Below are positions 28,596 through 38,287 of a stretch of 64,000 nt of DNA, piece by piece (the stretch's first letter is position 1; every line of letters begins with the position of its first letter). The stretch comes from Legionella jamestowniensis (lineage in GTDB: Bacteria; Pseudomonadota; Gammaproteobacteria; Legionellales; Legionellaceae). Under the pieces are notes generated by a model, which saw nothing but the letters and a program-made list of their open reading frames with translations, was not told where the DNA came from and made no database searches. The DNA is taken from positions 2,226,292 to 2,290,291 of the forward strand of contig NZ_LNYG01000013.1 of NCBI RefSeq assembly GCF_001467745.1, given 5' to 3'. Both the position numbers and the translations under genes were made by a program.

Positions 28596-29461
28596 CATGG
28601 CCAGCCTTTGCTGGCACAAATTTGTTCATAAGCTTTGCGGATTTTTTGCGTCTTTTCATTGGCCATTTTTATCATTTGCTCTGGTAAACCTTGTGCGATT
28701 AGCTTGTCCGGATGATTTTTACTAATCAAACGTCGATAGGCTCGTTTTACTTCCTGCTTATTTGCAGTTTGTTCAATTTCCAATAAAGCGTAAGCGTATG
28801 CCAAACTGTTAGGGGGTGTTTGGTATTGTTGTCGCTTTTGGCCAGAGGAACTTTGAGACTGGGAGTGGTGTGAAGATTGTGAGGAACGAAAGCCAAAATC
28901 TTCATAAAAGCGATATTGTTGCCGAATCGGTGCAAAACCTAAACGTCGAAAAACAACGTCTAATGCGCGCATTTTAGGTTCAGAGAAATTATCAGTTTTC
29001 GCGGCGCGGTATTGAATGTCCATGAACAATTTTAATAACTCAGGATTCTCATAACAGACCTGCTCCAAACGTGTAAGCATTTCTGCCAGATCAAAAGTAA
29101 ACGATTTTCCCTGATTAAAAAAATGTTTTGCCAATGTTTTTTGTTCGCGGCTTAATCGCATTTCATCCATGAGTGTTTTGGCCATTTGTATTTCTTGCTC
29201 AGAGACACGGCCATCTGCTTTGGCAATATGCCCCATGATTGAAAACGTGGCTTCAAAAAAGATTTTTTGGACGGCTTCCCGACGCTCTTTATAATAATGC
29301 CAATGTGGGCGGTTAAAATGCTCAATAATACCCCGATCGAAAAAATTTCCGATTAAAATGCCAAATAAAGCACCAGCAGGCCCTCCAATCAGGTAGCCAA
29401 AAAAAGCACCCAGTATCTTTCCCCACCAGTGGTAATGAGTAAAAAAATCACGTAAATTCAT
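28592..29461 (-). CDS. djlA: Membrane-anchored DnaJ-like co-chaperone DjlA
   Basis: A 289-residue protein with a short N-terminus and one membrane segment near residues 14-38 (GKILGAFFGYLIGGPAGALFGILIG). A TerB-like helical domain follows (about 60-170; SIMGHIAKADGRVSEQEI). The C-terminal J-domain (about 222-289) holds the HPD motif in SKNHPDKLIAQG. In E. coli DjlA works with DnaK at the inner membrane and affects envelope signalling. Legionella mutants of a homologous gene have been described as defective in intracellular growth, if I recall correctly. It is convergent with the paralog B gene. Confidence 0.93.
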   Translation of the reverse strand: MNLRDFFTHYHWWGKILGAFFGYLIGGPAGALFGILIGNFFDRGIIEHFNRPHWHYYKERREAVQKIFFEATFSIMGHIAKADGRVSEQEIQMAKTLMDEMRLSREQKTLAKHFFNQGKSFTFDLAEMLTRLEQVCYENPELLKLFMDIQYRAAKTDNFSEPKMRALDVVFRRLGFAPIRQQYRFYEDFGFRSSQSSHHSQSQSSSGQKRQQYQTPPNSLAYAYALLEIEQTANKQEVKRAYRRLISKNHPDKLIAQGLPEQMIKMANEKTQKIRKAYEQICASKGWPC

Positions 29462-29618
29462 GAAGTTGATTGTCCAATTGCATTGTTATCGATAACCTCT
29501 TCCATTCTAAGCTTAATTATATGCCTATAGCGCAAATTATGCTGAATTTAACTTTTTTTTATCAATAAGCGTATATCATTGGCATGATGAGTGATTTGTT
29601 ATAAATCATGTCGCCTAA

Positions 29619-29648
29619 AATATCGCATTTTGAAGTTTCTTGGGTATA
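29619..29648 (+). repeat. Solo copy of the palindrome arm found at 10532-10609
   Basis: Thirty bases identical to 10578-10607, containing gcattttgaagtttcttggg. Here there is no opposing arm. It ends 26 bases before the waaA start at 29675, so it would lie in the waaA leader or promoter. Confidence 0.9.
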
Positions 29649-29674
29649 CTTGCCTTTTTTTCCGAGATTACGCA

Positions 29675-30940
29675 ATGCGACTAGCCTATTCATGTTTACT
29701 ATATTTGTTAACGCCTTACTTGCTACTGCGGCTTTGGTGGAAAGGGCGACAAATTCCAGCTTATCGGACACGAATCGCCGAACGTTTTTCTCTGAACAAT
29801 AAAAAGAAAGGCGAGTTTGATATATGGGTGCATGCTGTTTCATTAGGAGAAGTCATTGCTGTGACCCCTCTGATAGATGCCTTATTACAAAAACAGTGGC
29901 ACATTTTAATAACCACAATGACCCCTACGGGTGCTGAAAGAGTGCAACAGCGTTTTGGAGAAAAGGTGGTACATCGTTATGTTCCTTATGATTTACCCGG
30001 TGTTGTGCGTCGTTTTTATAGCGTAGTGAAACCCAAAATAGCCGTGTTTGTAGAAACAGAATTATGGCCCAATCTGGGTTATTATGCGCATAAGGCAAAA
30101 ATTCCTCTTTGCCTCGTCAATGCTCGTCTTTCAGAGCGCTCTTATCAAGGTTATAAAAAAGTGACGTTTCTTTTTAAACCCTTATTGCAGTATTTTGATT
30201 ATATCCTGACTCAAACAGAAGACGATGCCAAACGTTTTAAAGCACTGGGAGCGCCTGATAAAACTGTGTCAGTGTTCGGTAATATGAAATTTGATTTGCA
30301 AACCCAAAACATTAATCATCCATTGTTTGCCAGTTTAAAAGAAAAATGGGGAAAGGAGCGCGTCGTAGTCATTATCGCTAGTACTCACGATAATGAAGAA
30401 GAATTGATTCTAAAACGTTTAAAAAAACTTCAGGCAGCCATTCCTGGTGTCGTGCTGCTAATTGCCCCTAGACATCCAGAACGATTCCAAAAAGTGAATC
30501 AATTGTGTATTCAAATGGGATTTAATACAGGACTTCGCTCGCGTGAAGAAACCCTATGCCCTGAGAATGAAGTGATCATTCTGGACTCTCTGGGTGAATT
30601 ATTAGGATGGTATCACGTAAGCGATTACGCGTTTGTAGGTGGAAGCTTTGTACCCGTGGGGGGACATAATATGCTTGAGCCTATCGCAATGCAGGTACCT
30701 GTCCTTAGCGGTCCCCATGTGCATAATTTCAAAACAATTTGCCGCGATTTAAAAGAGGCAGAAGCCATTGAACTGGTTAATGATGCCGATGAGCTAATCA
30801 CACGTATTCTGAATCTATATCAGGATAAAAAGCGTAAAGAGCAGTTAGTAAACAATGCCACGCAGGTGCTTCTGAGTAATAAAGGTGCTGTCGCCAAATA
30901 TGAAAAATTAATAAACAATATTTTAGAAGAAAAAAAATAA
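29675..30940 (+). CDS. waaA: 3-deoxy-D-manno-octulosonic acid (Kdo) transferase WaaA
   Basis: Transfers Kdo from CMP-Kdo onto lipid IVA at the inner membrane. I take ATG at 29675, MRLAYSCLLYLLTPYLLLRLWWKG, as the membrane anchor and start; the longer frame from 29591 only translates the repeat in front of it. The protein is 421 residues, as usual. The N-terminal domain has FDIWVHAVSLGEVIA near residue 46-60 and VFVETELWPN near 122-131, both hallmark motifs of WaaA. In the C-terminal GT-B domain, GGSFVPVGGHNMLEP lies near 320-335. A hairpin terminator follows. Confidence 0.95.
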   Translation: MRLAYSCLLYLLTPYLLLRLWWKGRQIPAYRTRIAERFSLNNKKKGEFDIWVHAVSLGEVIAVTPLIDALLQKQWHILITTMTPTGAERVQQRFGEKVVHRYVPYDLPGVVRRFYSVVKPKIAVFVETELWPNLGYYAHKAKIPLCLVNARLSERSYQGYKKVTFLFKPLLQYFDYILTQTEDDAKRFKALGAPDKTVSVFGNMKFDLQTQNINHPLFASLKEKWGKERVVVIIASTHDNEEELILKRLKKLQAAIPGVVLLIAPRHPERFQKVNQLCIQMGFNTGLRSREETLCPENEVIILDSLGELLGWYHVSDYAFVGGSFVPVGGHNMLEPIAMQVPVLSGPHVHNFKTICRDLKEAEAIELVNDADELITRILNLYQDKKRKEQLVNNATQVLLSNKGAVAKYEKLINNILEEKK

Positions 30941-30958
30941 TTGCATTAGATTAAGCCT

Positions 30959-30980
30959 GATTGTCGCAAAAGCGACAATC
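30959..30980. terminator. Hairpin terminator between waaA and dksA
   Basis: Arms gattgtcgc (30959-30967) and gcgacaatc (30972-30980), 9 bp perfect, loop aaaa, followed by ggtttcattt. It lies between the converging waaA and dksA genes and could serve both. Confidence 0.75.
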
Positions 30981-31018
30981 GGTTTCATTTGAAAATCCCT
31001 CTATGCCAAATGAGAGAA

Positions 31019-31495
31019 TTAACTACCTTGGTTTTGGCGTTCTTTAATTTCAGATAAGGTTTTACAGTCGATGCATAGCGTGGCAGTAGGTCGGGCTTCC
31101 AGGCGTCTTAAGCCAATTTCAATACCACAGGCTTCGCAATAGCCAAAATCGTCGTCACGCAAACGCTCAAGCGCATCTTCGATTTTTTTAATGAGCTTAC
31201 GCTCTCTATCACGTGTTCTTAATTCAAGACTAAACTCTTCTTCTTGACTGGCTCGATCGGAAGGATCTGGAAAATTAGCCGCTTCATCCTTCATGTGAGT
31301 TACTGTCCTGTCAACCTCTTCCATCAATGACTGGCGCCATGCAAGCAAAATCTTCTCAATGTGAGCGAGTTGCTTCTCATTCATGTACTCTTCGCCATCC
31401 GTTTCCTGGTAGGGTGCTATTCCCATGTTGCTAACGGCATCATTTTTCACGTTTTTTATACTCTCATTGGTTGAATCGATTATTTGTTCTGGCAT
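31019..31495 (-). CDS. dksA: RNA polymerase-binding transcription factor DksA
   Basis: Binds the RNA polymerase secondary channel and with ppGpp redirects transcription in the stringent response; in Legionella it helps control the switch to the transmissive phase. The ATG at 31495 is preceded by GGAGG at five bases; the TTG three bases earlier is not needed. The 158-residue protein has the coiled-coil hairpin with the tip DPSDRAS at 77-83. The four zinc cysteines are C120, C123, C141 and C144. The first 35 residues are an extension that is poorly conserved in my memory of the family. Confidence 0.95.
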   Translation of the reverse strand: MPEQIIDSTNESIKNVKNDAVSNMGIAPYQETDGEEYMNEKQLAHIEKILLAWRQSLMEEVDRTVTHMKDEAANFPDPSDRASQEEEFSLELRTRDRERKLIKKIEDALERLRDDDFGYCEACGIEIGLRRLEARPTATLCIDCKTLSEIKERQNQGS

Positions 31496-31578
31496 CAATG
31501 CCTCCTGCGTTTCATCCTCTCGTCATACTTTGGCATGCGATCGAAAACCGTTAGGTATATCAAAAAATAGGCTACTCA

Positions 31579-32427
31579 TCAACAAATTATTCGCTTGCCA
31601 CCGCTTATACGGTCATTACCTTGCCAATCTTGCCAACATTGAATCTCGGTATACCCATAATCTTTAAGCATAGACGCTACTGCAGATTTTTGATCAAAAC
31701 CGTGCTCCACTAATAATAGCCCTCCTGGCTTAAGCCTATCAAGACTATGTTTAATAATATGTTTTAACGCATTTAATCCATCTTGACCACTTACAAGAGC
31801 CAATGGAGGTTCAAAACGAACATCGCCTTCCATCAGATGAGGGTCATTAGTTGCTATATAAGGAGGATTAGCTACAATTGCGTCAAATAGTCCCTCCAAT
31901 GAAATGTTTTCAAACCAGTTGGAATGATAGAAATAAACATTGGACAACGCTAATCTTGCTGCATTTTCTTCTGCTGTTTGCAAAGCCCCCAGACTACAAT
32001 CGCAGGCTATTATTGTCCATTGTGGTTTTTCCGAGGCACAGGCCAAGGCGATAGCGCCACTACCCGTACCTAAATCAAGAATCTGGGCTTTTGTTTTATC
32101 GGCTAATAAAATTAAAGTCAGCTCGACTAAACGTTCAGTTTCAGGCCGAGGGATCAAGGTGTCTTCACAAACTTTTAAAGGTAGAGACCAAAATTCGCGA
32201 GTACCTGTTAAATAAGCGATGGGCACACCTTCTAATCGTTTGAGGATCAAACGCTGAAAAGCATGCCATTGTACTTGCGTCAGCGTTATTTCTGGATAGG
32301 CATAAAGAAAGCTGCGATCTTTCATTAAAATATGGGCAAGTAAAACTTCTGCATCCAGGCGAGCGCTCTCACTGCATTGCGTTAGCTGCTTGGATGCGCT
32401 GTCTAACGCTTTTTTAATCTCCATCAT
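31579..32427 (-). CDS. prmC: Release factor glutamine methyltransferase PrmC
   Basis: Methylates the GGQ glutamine of release factors RF1 and RF2. A 282-residue protein (ATG at 32427 or the adjacent 32424). SAM site [13 protein letters not shown] near 117-129 and the catalytic NPPY in VANPPYIA near residue 184. The start overlaps the end of prfA, its substrate's gene, by about 14 bases, the normal hemA-prfA-prmC order. The reading frame runs further back into prfA, but the ATGATG at the overlap is the better start. Confidence 0.95.
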   Translation of the reverse strand: MMEIKKALDSASKQLTQCSESARLDAEVLLAHILMKDRSFLYAYPEITLTQVQWHAFQRLILKRLEGVPIAYLTGTREFWSLPLKVCEDTLIPRPETERLVELTLILLADKTKAQILDLGTGSGAIALACASEKPQWTIIACDCSLGALQTAEENAARLALSNVYFYHSNWFENISLEGLFDAIVANPPYIATNDPHLMEGDVRFEPPLALVSGQDGLNALKHIIKHSLDRLKPGGLLLVEHGFDQKSAVASMLKDYGYTEIQCWQDWQGNDRISGGKRIIC

Positions 32428-33508
32428 GTTGCCCAAGTTCCGCCAGTAATTCGGCATGGTGTTCGCGTTGCAGGGCATCAATAACCGGTGTCAAATGACC
32501 TTCCATAACATCGGTGAGTTGATATAAAGTCAGATTAATACGGTGATCGGTAAGTCGTCCTTGAGGGAAATTATAAGTGCGAATACGTTCGGAACGATCG
32601 CCTGTACCTACTAATGACTTACGCGTCTCAGCTTGCTGCTGACGTTGTTTGCTTTGCTCTGCATCTAAAAGTCTGGCTTTCAATAGAGCCATGGCTTTTG
32701 CACGGTTTTTATGTTGTGAGCGCTCATCCTGGCATTCCACCACAAGACCAGTAGGTAAGTGGGTAATGCGAATCGCTGAATCGGTCTTATTAACGTGCTG
32801 GCCTCCTGCACCGGAGGAACGATACGTATCCACCCGTATTTCATCCGGATTAACTTCAATCGCATCAATTTCTTCCACTTCAGGCAGAATGGCAACAGTA
32901 CAGGCGGAAGTATGTACACGGCCTTGGGATTCGGTCTCTGGTACCCGTTGCACTCGATGGGCACCGGATTCGAACTTTAACTGGGAGTAAACGGATTGGC
33001 CTGTGATACGTGCAATAATTTCTTTATAGCCCCCGTGTTCACCATGGCTGGCGCTAATAATTTCTACTTGCCATCCTTGTGCTTCAGCGTAGCGGTGGTA
33101 CATCCGGAATAGATCACCGGCAAAAATCGCCGCCTCATCACCGCCAGTACCGGCGCGTACTTCCAGATAAACATTGCAAGTATCATCTGGATCTTTAGGA
33201 ATCAAATGCCACTGTAATTCTTCTTCCAGTGTTTTAACTTCATCTCGAGATTTGTCGATTTCTTCTTCAGCCATGGCAGCCATGTCTTTATCATCACTGG
33301 CCAATAACTCCTCCAGTGAGTTCACATTATCCCGAGCTTTGAGAAATGCATTATAACAGTTGGCAATGGGTTCTAACTGCGCATACTCTTTCGATAAATT
33401 TTTAAATTGGTTTTGATCAGCAATGACAGAGGCTTCAGAAAGTAAACGACTCACTTCTTGAAAACGCTCAAGCATTTGCTCAAGTTTTAATTCAAGCGAT
33501 TTTTTCAT
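32414..33508 (-). CDS. prfA: Peptide chain release factor 1 PrfA
   Basis: Recognises UAA and UAG in the ribosomal A site and releases the peptide. At 364 residues it is of usual length. The catalytic GGQ is in [17 protein letters not shown] near residue 235, with the recognition domain upstream ([18 protein letters not shown] near 185-205). It overlaps hemA (ATGA) and prmC, so translation of the three genes is coupled. Confidence 0.97.
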   Translation of the reverse strand: MKKSLELKLEQMLERFQEVSRLLSEASVIADQNQFKNLSKEYAQLEPIANCYNAFLKARDNVNSLEELLASDDKDMAAMAEEEIDKSRDEVKTLEEELQWHLIPKDPDDTCNVYLEVRAGTGGDEAAIFAGDLFRMYHRYAEAQGWQVEIISASHGEHGGYKEIIARITGQSVYSQLKFESGAHRVQRVPETESQGRVHTSACTVAILPEVEEIDAIEVNPDEIRVDTYRSSGAGGQHVNKTDSAIRITHLPTGLVVECQDERSQHKNRAKAMALLKARLLDAEQSKQRQQQAETRKSLVGTGDRSERIRTYNFPQGRLTDHRINLTLYQLTDVMEGHLTPVIDALQREHHAELLAELGQHDGD

Positions 33509-34767
33509 AAGGAAACTGGATCAATGGATGGATTAAATAAATAGCGCGCTAAATCAAGCAATTCTTCACGGCCATCCCAGGCAGCCTGGCGTAATCCAAC
33601 AGTAGGATGATGCGTTAATTTATTGACCAAGCGCTCACAAAACTCATGCAGTACCATAGTTTGATTATAGCCTGCTGCAAGTTTCTCCTGGGCTCGCTGT
33701 AATTCTTGCTGGGCGAGACTTTGCATATAACTACGGTAATCACAGATTACATTTTTTGCTCGTAAAGAACGGTGCCAGCGAATAAAATTATCAAGCTCAC
33801 TCTCAATTAATTGTTCAGCCTGAAGTGCAGCTTCACGTCTCTCGTCCATTCCCTTTTCAATTAATAGTTGCAAATCATCGATATTATAAAGATGGACAGC
33901 ATCTAATTCAGCCACATCAGCCTCAATATCTCGTGGAACGGCAAGATCAAGAAAGAACATAGGCGCTCTGGCACGCTTATTTAAAGCGTGTTCAACCAAA
34001 CTTTTATTGATAAAAGGAAGAGGGCAAGCTGTCGCTGAGATAATAACATCCGCTTTAGAAAGGTATTCTGGTATATCGCCAATGGCCAAAGCGTGCCCAT
34101 CGAACATTGCGGCCAGCTGCTTTGCATTCTCAGTAGTGCGACTGGCAATTAAAAACTCTTTCACACCTTGTTTACTTAAATATTTCGCCACCAGGGTAGA
34201 GGTTTCTCCGGAGCCAATAATAAAAACCTTTAATGCCTTGTAGTCGGGGAATAATTTACCAATTAACTGGACTGCTGCATAGGCAATGGAAACCGGGTTG
34301 GTGCCGATGCCACTACGATTGCGGATGCGTTTGCTTGCGCTAAAGATGTATTCAAATACGTGGCGTAAATTGGTTTTGACCGTGCCCAACTTGCAAGCTT
34401 GCTGATAAGCTTGCTTCATTTGTCCAAGAATCTGTGGTTCACCCAGCATCATTGAATCAAGACCGCTTGCTACTCTCAATGTATGACGAATGCCCTGAGA
34501 TCCAGGATGAAGGTATAGATAGGGGGAAAGTAGTTCGGGTGCGAGTTGATGTTGCTCTGCAAGCCAGGGTGCTAAGCTTTCAGGCTCTTCTGTATCGCAA
34601 TAAATTTCTGTGCGATTGCAGGTCGACAAGATGGCTGCTTCATTCACTGCAGGTAAATCCACCAAATTATAGAGCAAAGTCTCTTGCATAGACGAAGGCA
34701 GAGCGACTTTTTCACGCACATCTAATGGGGCAGTTTTATGATTTAGTCCGCAGGCAACAAACACCAT
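33505..34767 (-). CDS. hemA: Glutamyl-tRNA reductase HemA
   Basis: First enzyme of tetrapyrrole synthesis by the C5 route: reduces glutamyl-tRNA to glutamate-1-semialdehyde with NADPH. The catalytic cysteine is C50 in [26 protein letters not shown] near 100-115 and the NADPH glycine motif [14 protein letters not shown] near 187 are present. A C-terminal dimerisation helix region is intact. At 420 residues it is full length. It heads the operon hemA-prfA-prmC, with a stop/start overlap to prfA. Confidence 0.97.
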   Translation of the reverse strand: MVFVACGLNHKTAPLDVREKVALPSSMQETLLYNLVDLPAVNEAAILSTCNRTEIYCDTEEPESLAPWLAEQHQLAPELLSPYLYLHPGSQGIRHTLRVASGLDSMMLGEPQILGQMKQAYQQACKLGTVKTNLRHVFEYIFSASKRIRNRSGIGTNPVSIAYAAVQLIGKLFPDYKALKVFIIGSGETSTLVAKYLSKQGVKEFLIASRTTENAKQLAAMFDGHALAIGDIPEYLSKADVIISATACPLPFINKSLVEHALNKRARAPMFFLDLAVPRDIEADVAELDAVHLYNIDDLQLLIEKGMDERREAALQAEQLIESELDNFIRWHRSLRAKNVICDYRSYMQSLAQQELQRAQEKLAAGYNQTMVLHEFCERLVNKLTHHPTVGLRQAAWDGREELLDLARYLFNPSIDPVSL

Positions 34768-35180
34768 AGATTTTTTTAAATAGCAGCAGGGATAATCTTG
34801 GAATTGTAAACCATTAGCACCAGAATTTATAGACTTATGGCAAATGAAACAGGGGCAAATAAGCGTTATCTAAGACAGAAACAGAATTGTTAATCTTGAG
34901 CACTCAGTTTCCTGGGGGTAAACATCGTAGAAGGACTGATAAGGGGGAGATTTTTCGTGCCGCATTCAGAAGATTCCTCAAGCGACGGGGTCACTTTTCG
35001 GAATGACGTGTTACAAGCCAAGCCAAAGTTTTGCATTCAGAATGACTGTTGAACGCCGATGTTGTTTTCAGGTTGAGGTCAGAGAAACATAGTGTTCTTA
35101 AAAAGCTCAAGTCCGTTTGTTTTTTGCCGCTAATACTAATAGGCACGTTAATCAGGAGAATCTCCTGATAAGGGAAGGCA
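34768..35180. other. Gene-free gap upstream of hemA
   Basis: About 410 bases without a convincing gene. It must carry the hemA promoter (minus) and the promoter of the 94-residue protein (plus). In the middle, 34943-35008 resembles a degenerate dispersed repeat: gggggagatttttcgtgc ... cggaatgacg, with a partner at 47834-47930. A 65-codon frame on the minus strand here looks like chance. Confidence 0.6.
34943..35008 (-). repeat. Degenerate CGTCATTC(T/C)GAA repeat, copy 1
   Basis: Read on the minus strand it begins CGTCATTCCGAA and ends in a GAAAAATCTCCC block. The element at 47834-47930 begins cgtcattctgaacgaag and carries gggagatttttca. The two share the ends but the middle has diverged. Confidence 0.4.
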
Positions 35181-35465
35181 ATGGACATTATTTTTCAAGG
35201 CCAGCACAATAGTGAGGAAGCCGCTGAAAGTCTGCTGACAGTCCTAAAATTATTCAAAGAGCGTTATAACATTGGCCAATTTCGGGAGATGCACCTTACC
35301 GTAACTCTGGTTGATGAGAATGGGGATGAGGTTGAACTTGTTGATAGTGAAACGTCACGTACTTACCGGACGTTTGAGGTTTATAGACAGGGTTACGAGC
35401 TGGGTGGACGACAGGGTCATCCCTTTTTACAACTTATTGTCGATAATACAAAAACACAAAAGTGA
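35181..35465 (+). CDS. Conserved hypothetical protein, 94 residues
   Basis: A small soluble protein (MDIIFQGQHNSEEAAES...), acidic, with a predicted alpha-beta pattern: a helix around 12-30, then strands HLTVTLVDENGDEVELVD and TYRTFEVYRQGYEL. No signal peptide or membrane segment. I do not recognise the family. The site-2 protease gene begins eight bases after its stop, so the two are co-transcribed and may work together. The ATG is preceded by aagggaaggca. Confidence 0.7.
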   Translation: MDIIFQGQHNSEEAAESLLTVLKLFKERYNIGQFREMHLTVTLVDENGDEVELVDSETSRTYRTFEVYRQGYELGGRQGHPFLQLIVDNTKTQK

Positions 35466-35473
35466 GTGCATGA

Positions 35474-36541
35474 ATGTTATGGGCCATACTGGCAATTCTC
35501 TTAACGCTTATTTTAGTAGTAGGTATTCATGAAGCAGGACATGCGCTTGCTGCACGAATTTTTGGCGTCAAAATTCAAAAAATTTCGATTGGTTTCGGTA
35601 AACCTTTAATCACATGGACTACAAAAGCAGGCCAGAAGTGGGTATGGGCTTTATGGCCCTTAGGCGGATATGTTCAATTGCTAAACTCCCGTATTCAACC
35701 AGTCTCAGAGGAAGAACTCCCTTTTTGTTTTGATAAACAACCCGTATGGAAGCGTTGCATTATTTTACTTTCAGGCGCATTTGCCAATTTAATCGCTGCC
35801 TGGTTAGCACTAACATTGTTGTTTATGGTCGGTTATCAACAAACGCCACCCCGGGTACAAACGGTAACCACAGACAGTATTGCGGGCACCGCGGGGTTAA
35901 AGTCTGGTGATCGTTTCCTTAGCCTAGGAGACCAAAAAGTAAATTCCTGGCAAGAAACGGGTATGCGCTTAATCATGATGCTTGGTAAAAATAATGTTCC
36001 GGCAGTGGTAGAAGATAATCAAGGACGACATCGCCCCATTACTTTAAATTTGAGCCAGTGGCGTTACCAAAGGGGTCAATCGCTACTTCAGACTTTAGGT
36101 ATTGAACCTGAGTCAGGCATGACTAAGGGGCAAGTCAAAGGTGAGACATTTTTTAATGCGTTTGCCCATGCAGTTACTAAATCGTTGCAATTGTTATCTT
36201 TCTTTTTAGTGATGTTAAAGCAAGTTCTAACTGGTGTTATTCCTTTTGCTGTTTTGCTTGGCCCTATTGGATTGTTCACAGCTTCGGTGACTTCATTTGT
36301 GCAGGGATTTACTGTATTTCTCTATTTTATTGCCAGTTTAAGTTTGGCTGTAGGATTAGTGAATTTATTTCCTATTCCGGGCCTTGATGGTGGTTTAATC
36401 ATGTATGCCCTGCTGGAAAAAATTCGCGGTAAGCCGCTTTCAGTGCCTATGGAAATTTTATTACATCAGCTTGCTACCATAATTTTTGTGGTATTGCTTA
36501 TTCAACTCATACTAAATGACCTGCAGCGATATTTTCATTAG
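35474..36541 (+). CDS. M50 site-2 intramembrane metalloprotease (RseP-like, short form)
   Basis: Zinc metalloprotease that cuts substrates inside the membrane. HEAGH at residues 19-23 lies in the first membrane segment, with the metal-binding aspartate in NLFPIPGLDGG near residue 304. The sequence KIQKISIGFGKPL and PLGGYVQLLNSR are typical of RseP. One PDZ-like segment is visible (about 125-190), whereas RseP of E. coli has two and is about 450 residues; this protein has 355. It is not in the usual dxr-bamA neighbourhood, so I suspect a paralog rather than the main RseP. Confidence 0.85.
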   Translation: MLWAILAILLTLILVVGIHEAGHALAARIFGVKIQKISIGFGKPLITWTTKAGQKWVWALWPLGGYVQLLNSRIQPVSEEELPFCFDKQPVWKRCIILLSGAFANLIAAWLALTLLFMVGYQQTPPRVQTVTTDSIAGTAGLKSGDRFLSLGDQKVNSWQETGMRLIMMLGKNNVPAVVEDNQGRHRPITLNLSQWRYQRGQSLLQTLGIEPESGMTKGQVKGETFFNAFAHAVTKSLQLLSFFLVMLKQVLTGVIPFAVLLGPIGLFTASVTSFVQGFTVFLYFIASLSLAVGLVNLFPIPGLDGGLIMYALLEKIRGKPLSVPMEILLHQLATIIFVVLLIQLILNDLQRYFH

Positions 36542-36562
36542 CGTTGTTAATAACAAGCTTGC

Positions 36563-37264
36563 TTAACAGGCTCTTGCGCAACACCAAACATCGACGCGTG
36601 TTACCCCCTGTTGCTTGAACAATTTTGCCAGCTCATTGACGGTACTTCCTGTGGTTAATAAATCATCAATCAACGTAATATGTTGGTATGAGGGTTGTTT
36701 TATCTGGAAGGCACGATGCAAATTGTGACGGCGTTTTTCACTATTCAAACCCATTTGGGCAGGGGTATGTAACACCTTTCTACAAAGATTAAGCTCACAA
36801 GGTAGGTTTAAAATACTTGCCAGCCTTTTGGAAAATTCTGCGGCCTGATTAAACCCTCTTTCGCGTAATCTTTTGTAATGAAGCGGAACAGGAATTAAAC
36901 ATTGTGTATGCAATCCTTCAGAAGGTAAGGCATCCATCATTAATTTTACGAAAAGCTTGCGTAAGTAAAGTGCCCCATTATATTTGTATTCATGTAGCAA
37001 GGTACGTAAAGGTTCCTCAAAGCGATAAATCACTAATGTTTTGTCGAAAGCAGGCTTTTGTTTTAAGCAGCGGCCACAAACCAGGTAACTATCATCAAAT
37101 AAGGGAAAAGCGCAGTATTGGCAAGCAGGCCCTAAAGGCTGGAAAAGACTCAAACACTCTTGGCAAACTGCACAAGCTTCTCGATGGTACTTATGACAAA
37201 TCACACAGGCAGAGGGTAAACGTAACAATTGTGTTATACTATTCCTTTTACGGTGCACGAGCAT
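36563..37264 (-). CDS. comF: ComF family protein (phosphoribosyltransferase fold)
   Basis: A 233-residue ComF-like protein, needed for natural transformation in several bacteria. The N-terminus has zinc-finger-like cysteine pairs (CVICHK, CAVCQEC, near 18-36; CQYC and CGRC after) and the C-terminus a type I phosphoribosyltransferase PRPP site LIDDLLTTGSTV near 200-211. It is divergent from bioC by 26 bases, a pairing I recall from gammaproteobacteria (comF/gntX next to bioC/bioH). Legionella is naturally competent, which fits. Confidence 0.85.
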   Translation of the reverse strand: MLVHRKRNSITQLLRLPSACVICHKYHREACAVCQECLSLFQPLGPACQYCAFPLFDDSYLVCGRCLKQKPAFDKTLVIYRFEEPLRTLLHEYKYNGALYLRKLFVKLMMDALPSEGLHTQCLIPVPLHYKRLRERGFNQAAEFSKRLASILNLPCELNLCRKVLHTPAQMGLNSEKRRHNLHRAFQIKQPSYQHITLIDDLLTTGSTVNELAKLFKQQGVTRVDVWCCARAC

Positions 37265-37290
37265 TGGCTTCCTAGAATTATTCCGTTTTC

Positions 37291-38160
37291 ATGATGAATC
37301 TTAATTTAGAAATTTGCAATACATTTAATAAGTATGCTGCCGAATATGAGCAGGCAGCCAAAGTACAAAATGAAATTGGCATGCGTTTATTCGAGCGCCT
37401 GGATTATTTAAAAATCAATCCGCGGTATGTGCTTGATTTAGGATGTGGTCCAGGGATGTTTACGCAGTTATTAAAAAAGAAGTACCCGCAAGCAGAAATC
37501 GTTGGTCTGGATCTGGCCAAAAATATGTTGTTGCAAGCAAAAATGAAGCAAGGCTTTTGGCGTAAGAGATGGTCTTTGGTTAACGGTAATATGACCTCAC
37601 TTCCCTTCGCCACAGGAACCTTTGATTTAATCTTTGCTAATCAAAGTATCCACTGGGGCTTTCCTTTCGCGTCAGTAATCCGTGAATTAAATCGTGTCAT
37701 GAACAGACAAGGATGTTTAATGTTTTCTACTTTGGGTCCCGATACGTTTAAAGAATTAAAACAAGCATGGCAGGCTGCTGATTATTACGCCCATGCCAAT
37801 GAGTTTACAGACATGCATGATCTTGGGGATAGTCTCTTAAAAGAGCGGTTTCTTGATCCAGTGGTTGACATGGAATTGCTAACTGTACATTATGACAATT
37901 TAAAGAAGTTATTAATCAATTTAAAAACACAAGGTGTACGTAACATTAACGCTAAGCGTAATAGGGGATTGACTGGGAAAAAGACATGGCATCTTTTCAC
38001 AGAGACTTATAAGGCATTGCGGACGATGGAGGGAAAATACCCTTTAACTTACGAAGTTGTTTACGGACATGCCTGGAAAGGCGATCAACAGGTTACAGGT
38101 ACAGGGACTGAGACATTAATCCCTGTTTCTCAAATTCAACGGCGCCCTTCTTCAGAGTGA
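37291..38160 (+). CDS. bioC: Malonyl-ACP O-methyltransferase BioC
   Basis: Methylates malonyl-ACP so that the fatty-acid machinery can build pimeloyl-ACP for biotin. SAM motif VLDLGCGPGMFTQLL near 47-62. FDLIFANQSIHWG near 110-122 and FSTLGPDTFKELKQAW near 147-162 are BioC-typical. A start ATGATG gives 289 (or 288) residues, slightly longer than E. coli BioC. No other biotin gene is in the window. Confidence 0.92.
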   Translation: MMNLNLEICNTFNKYAAEYEQAAKVQNEIGMRLFERLDYLKINPRYVLDLGCGPGMFTQLLKKKYPQAEIVGLDLAKNMLLQAKMKQGFWRKRWSLVNGNMTSLPFATGTFDLIFANQSIHWGFPFASVIRELNRVMNRQGCLMFSTLGPDTFKELKQAWQAADYYAHANEFTDMHDLGDSLLKERFLDPVVDMELLTVHYDNLKKLLINLKTQGVRNINAKRNRGLTGKKTWHLFTETYKALRTMEGKYPLTYEVVYGHAWKGDQQVTGTGTETLIPVSQIQRRPSSE

Positions 38161-38287
38161 TTTAAATAATTTCTTGCTTTCTTTCTGCAGCCGGGTTTTA
38201 TAGTGTCTGGTTGTTATGCTGTACCGAACTAAAGCGCTATAATTTAAGTGATCCGGGATAACTATTATTTAGCATCTAGGAGTTCTT

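Noticed and set aside
34991-35188. A 65-codon minus-strand frame in the hemA upstream gap
   Set aside because: It overlaps a degenerate repeat and the start of the next gene, and reads like chance.
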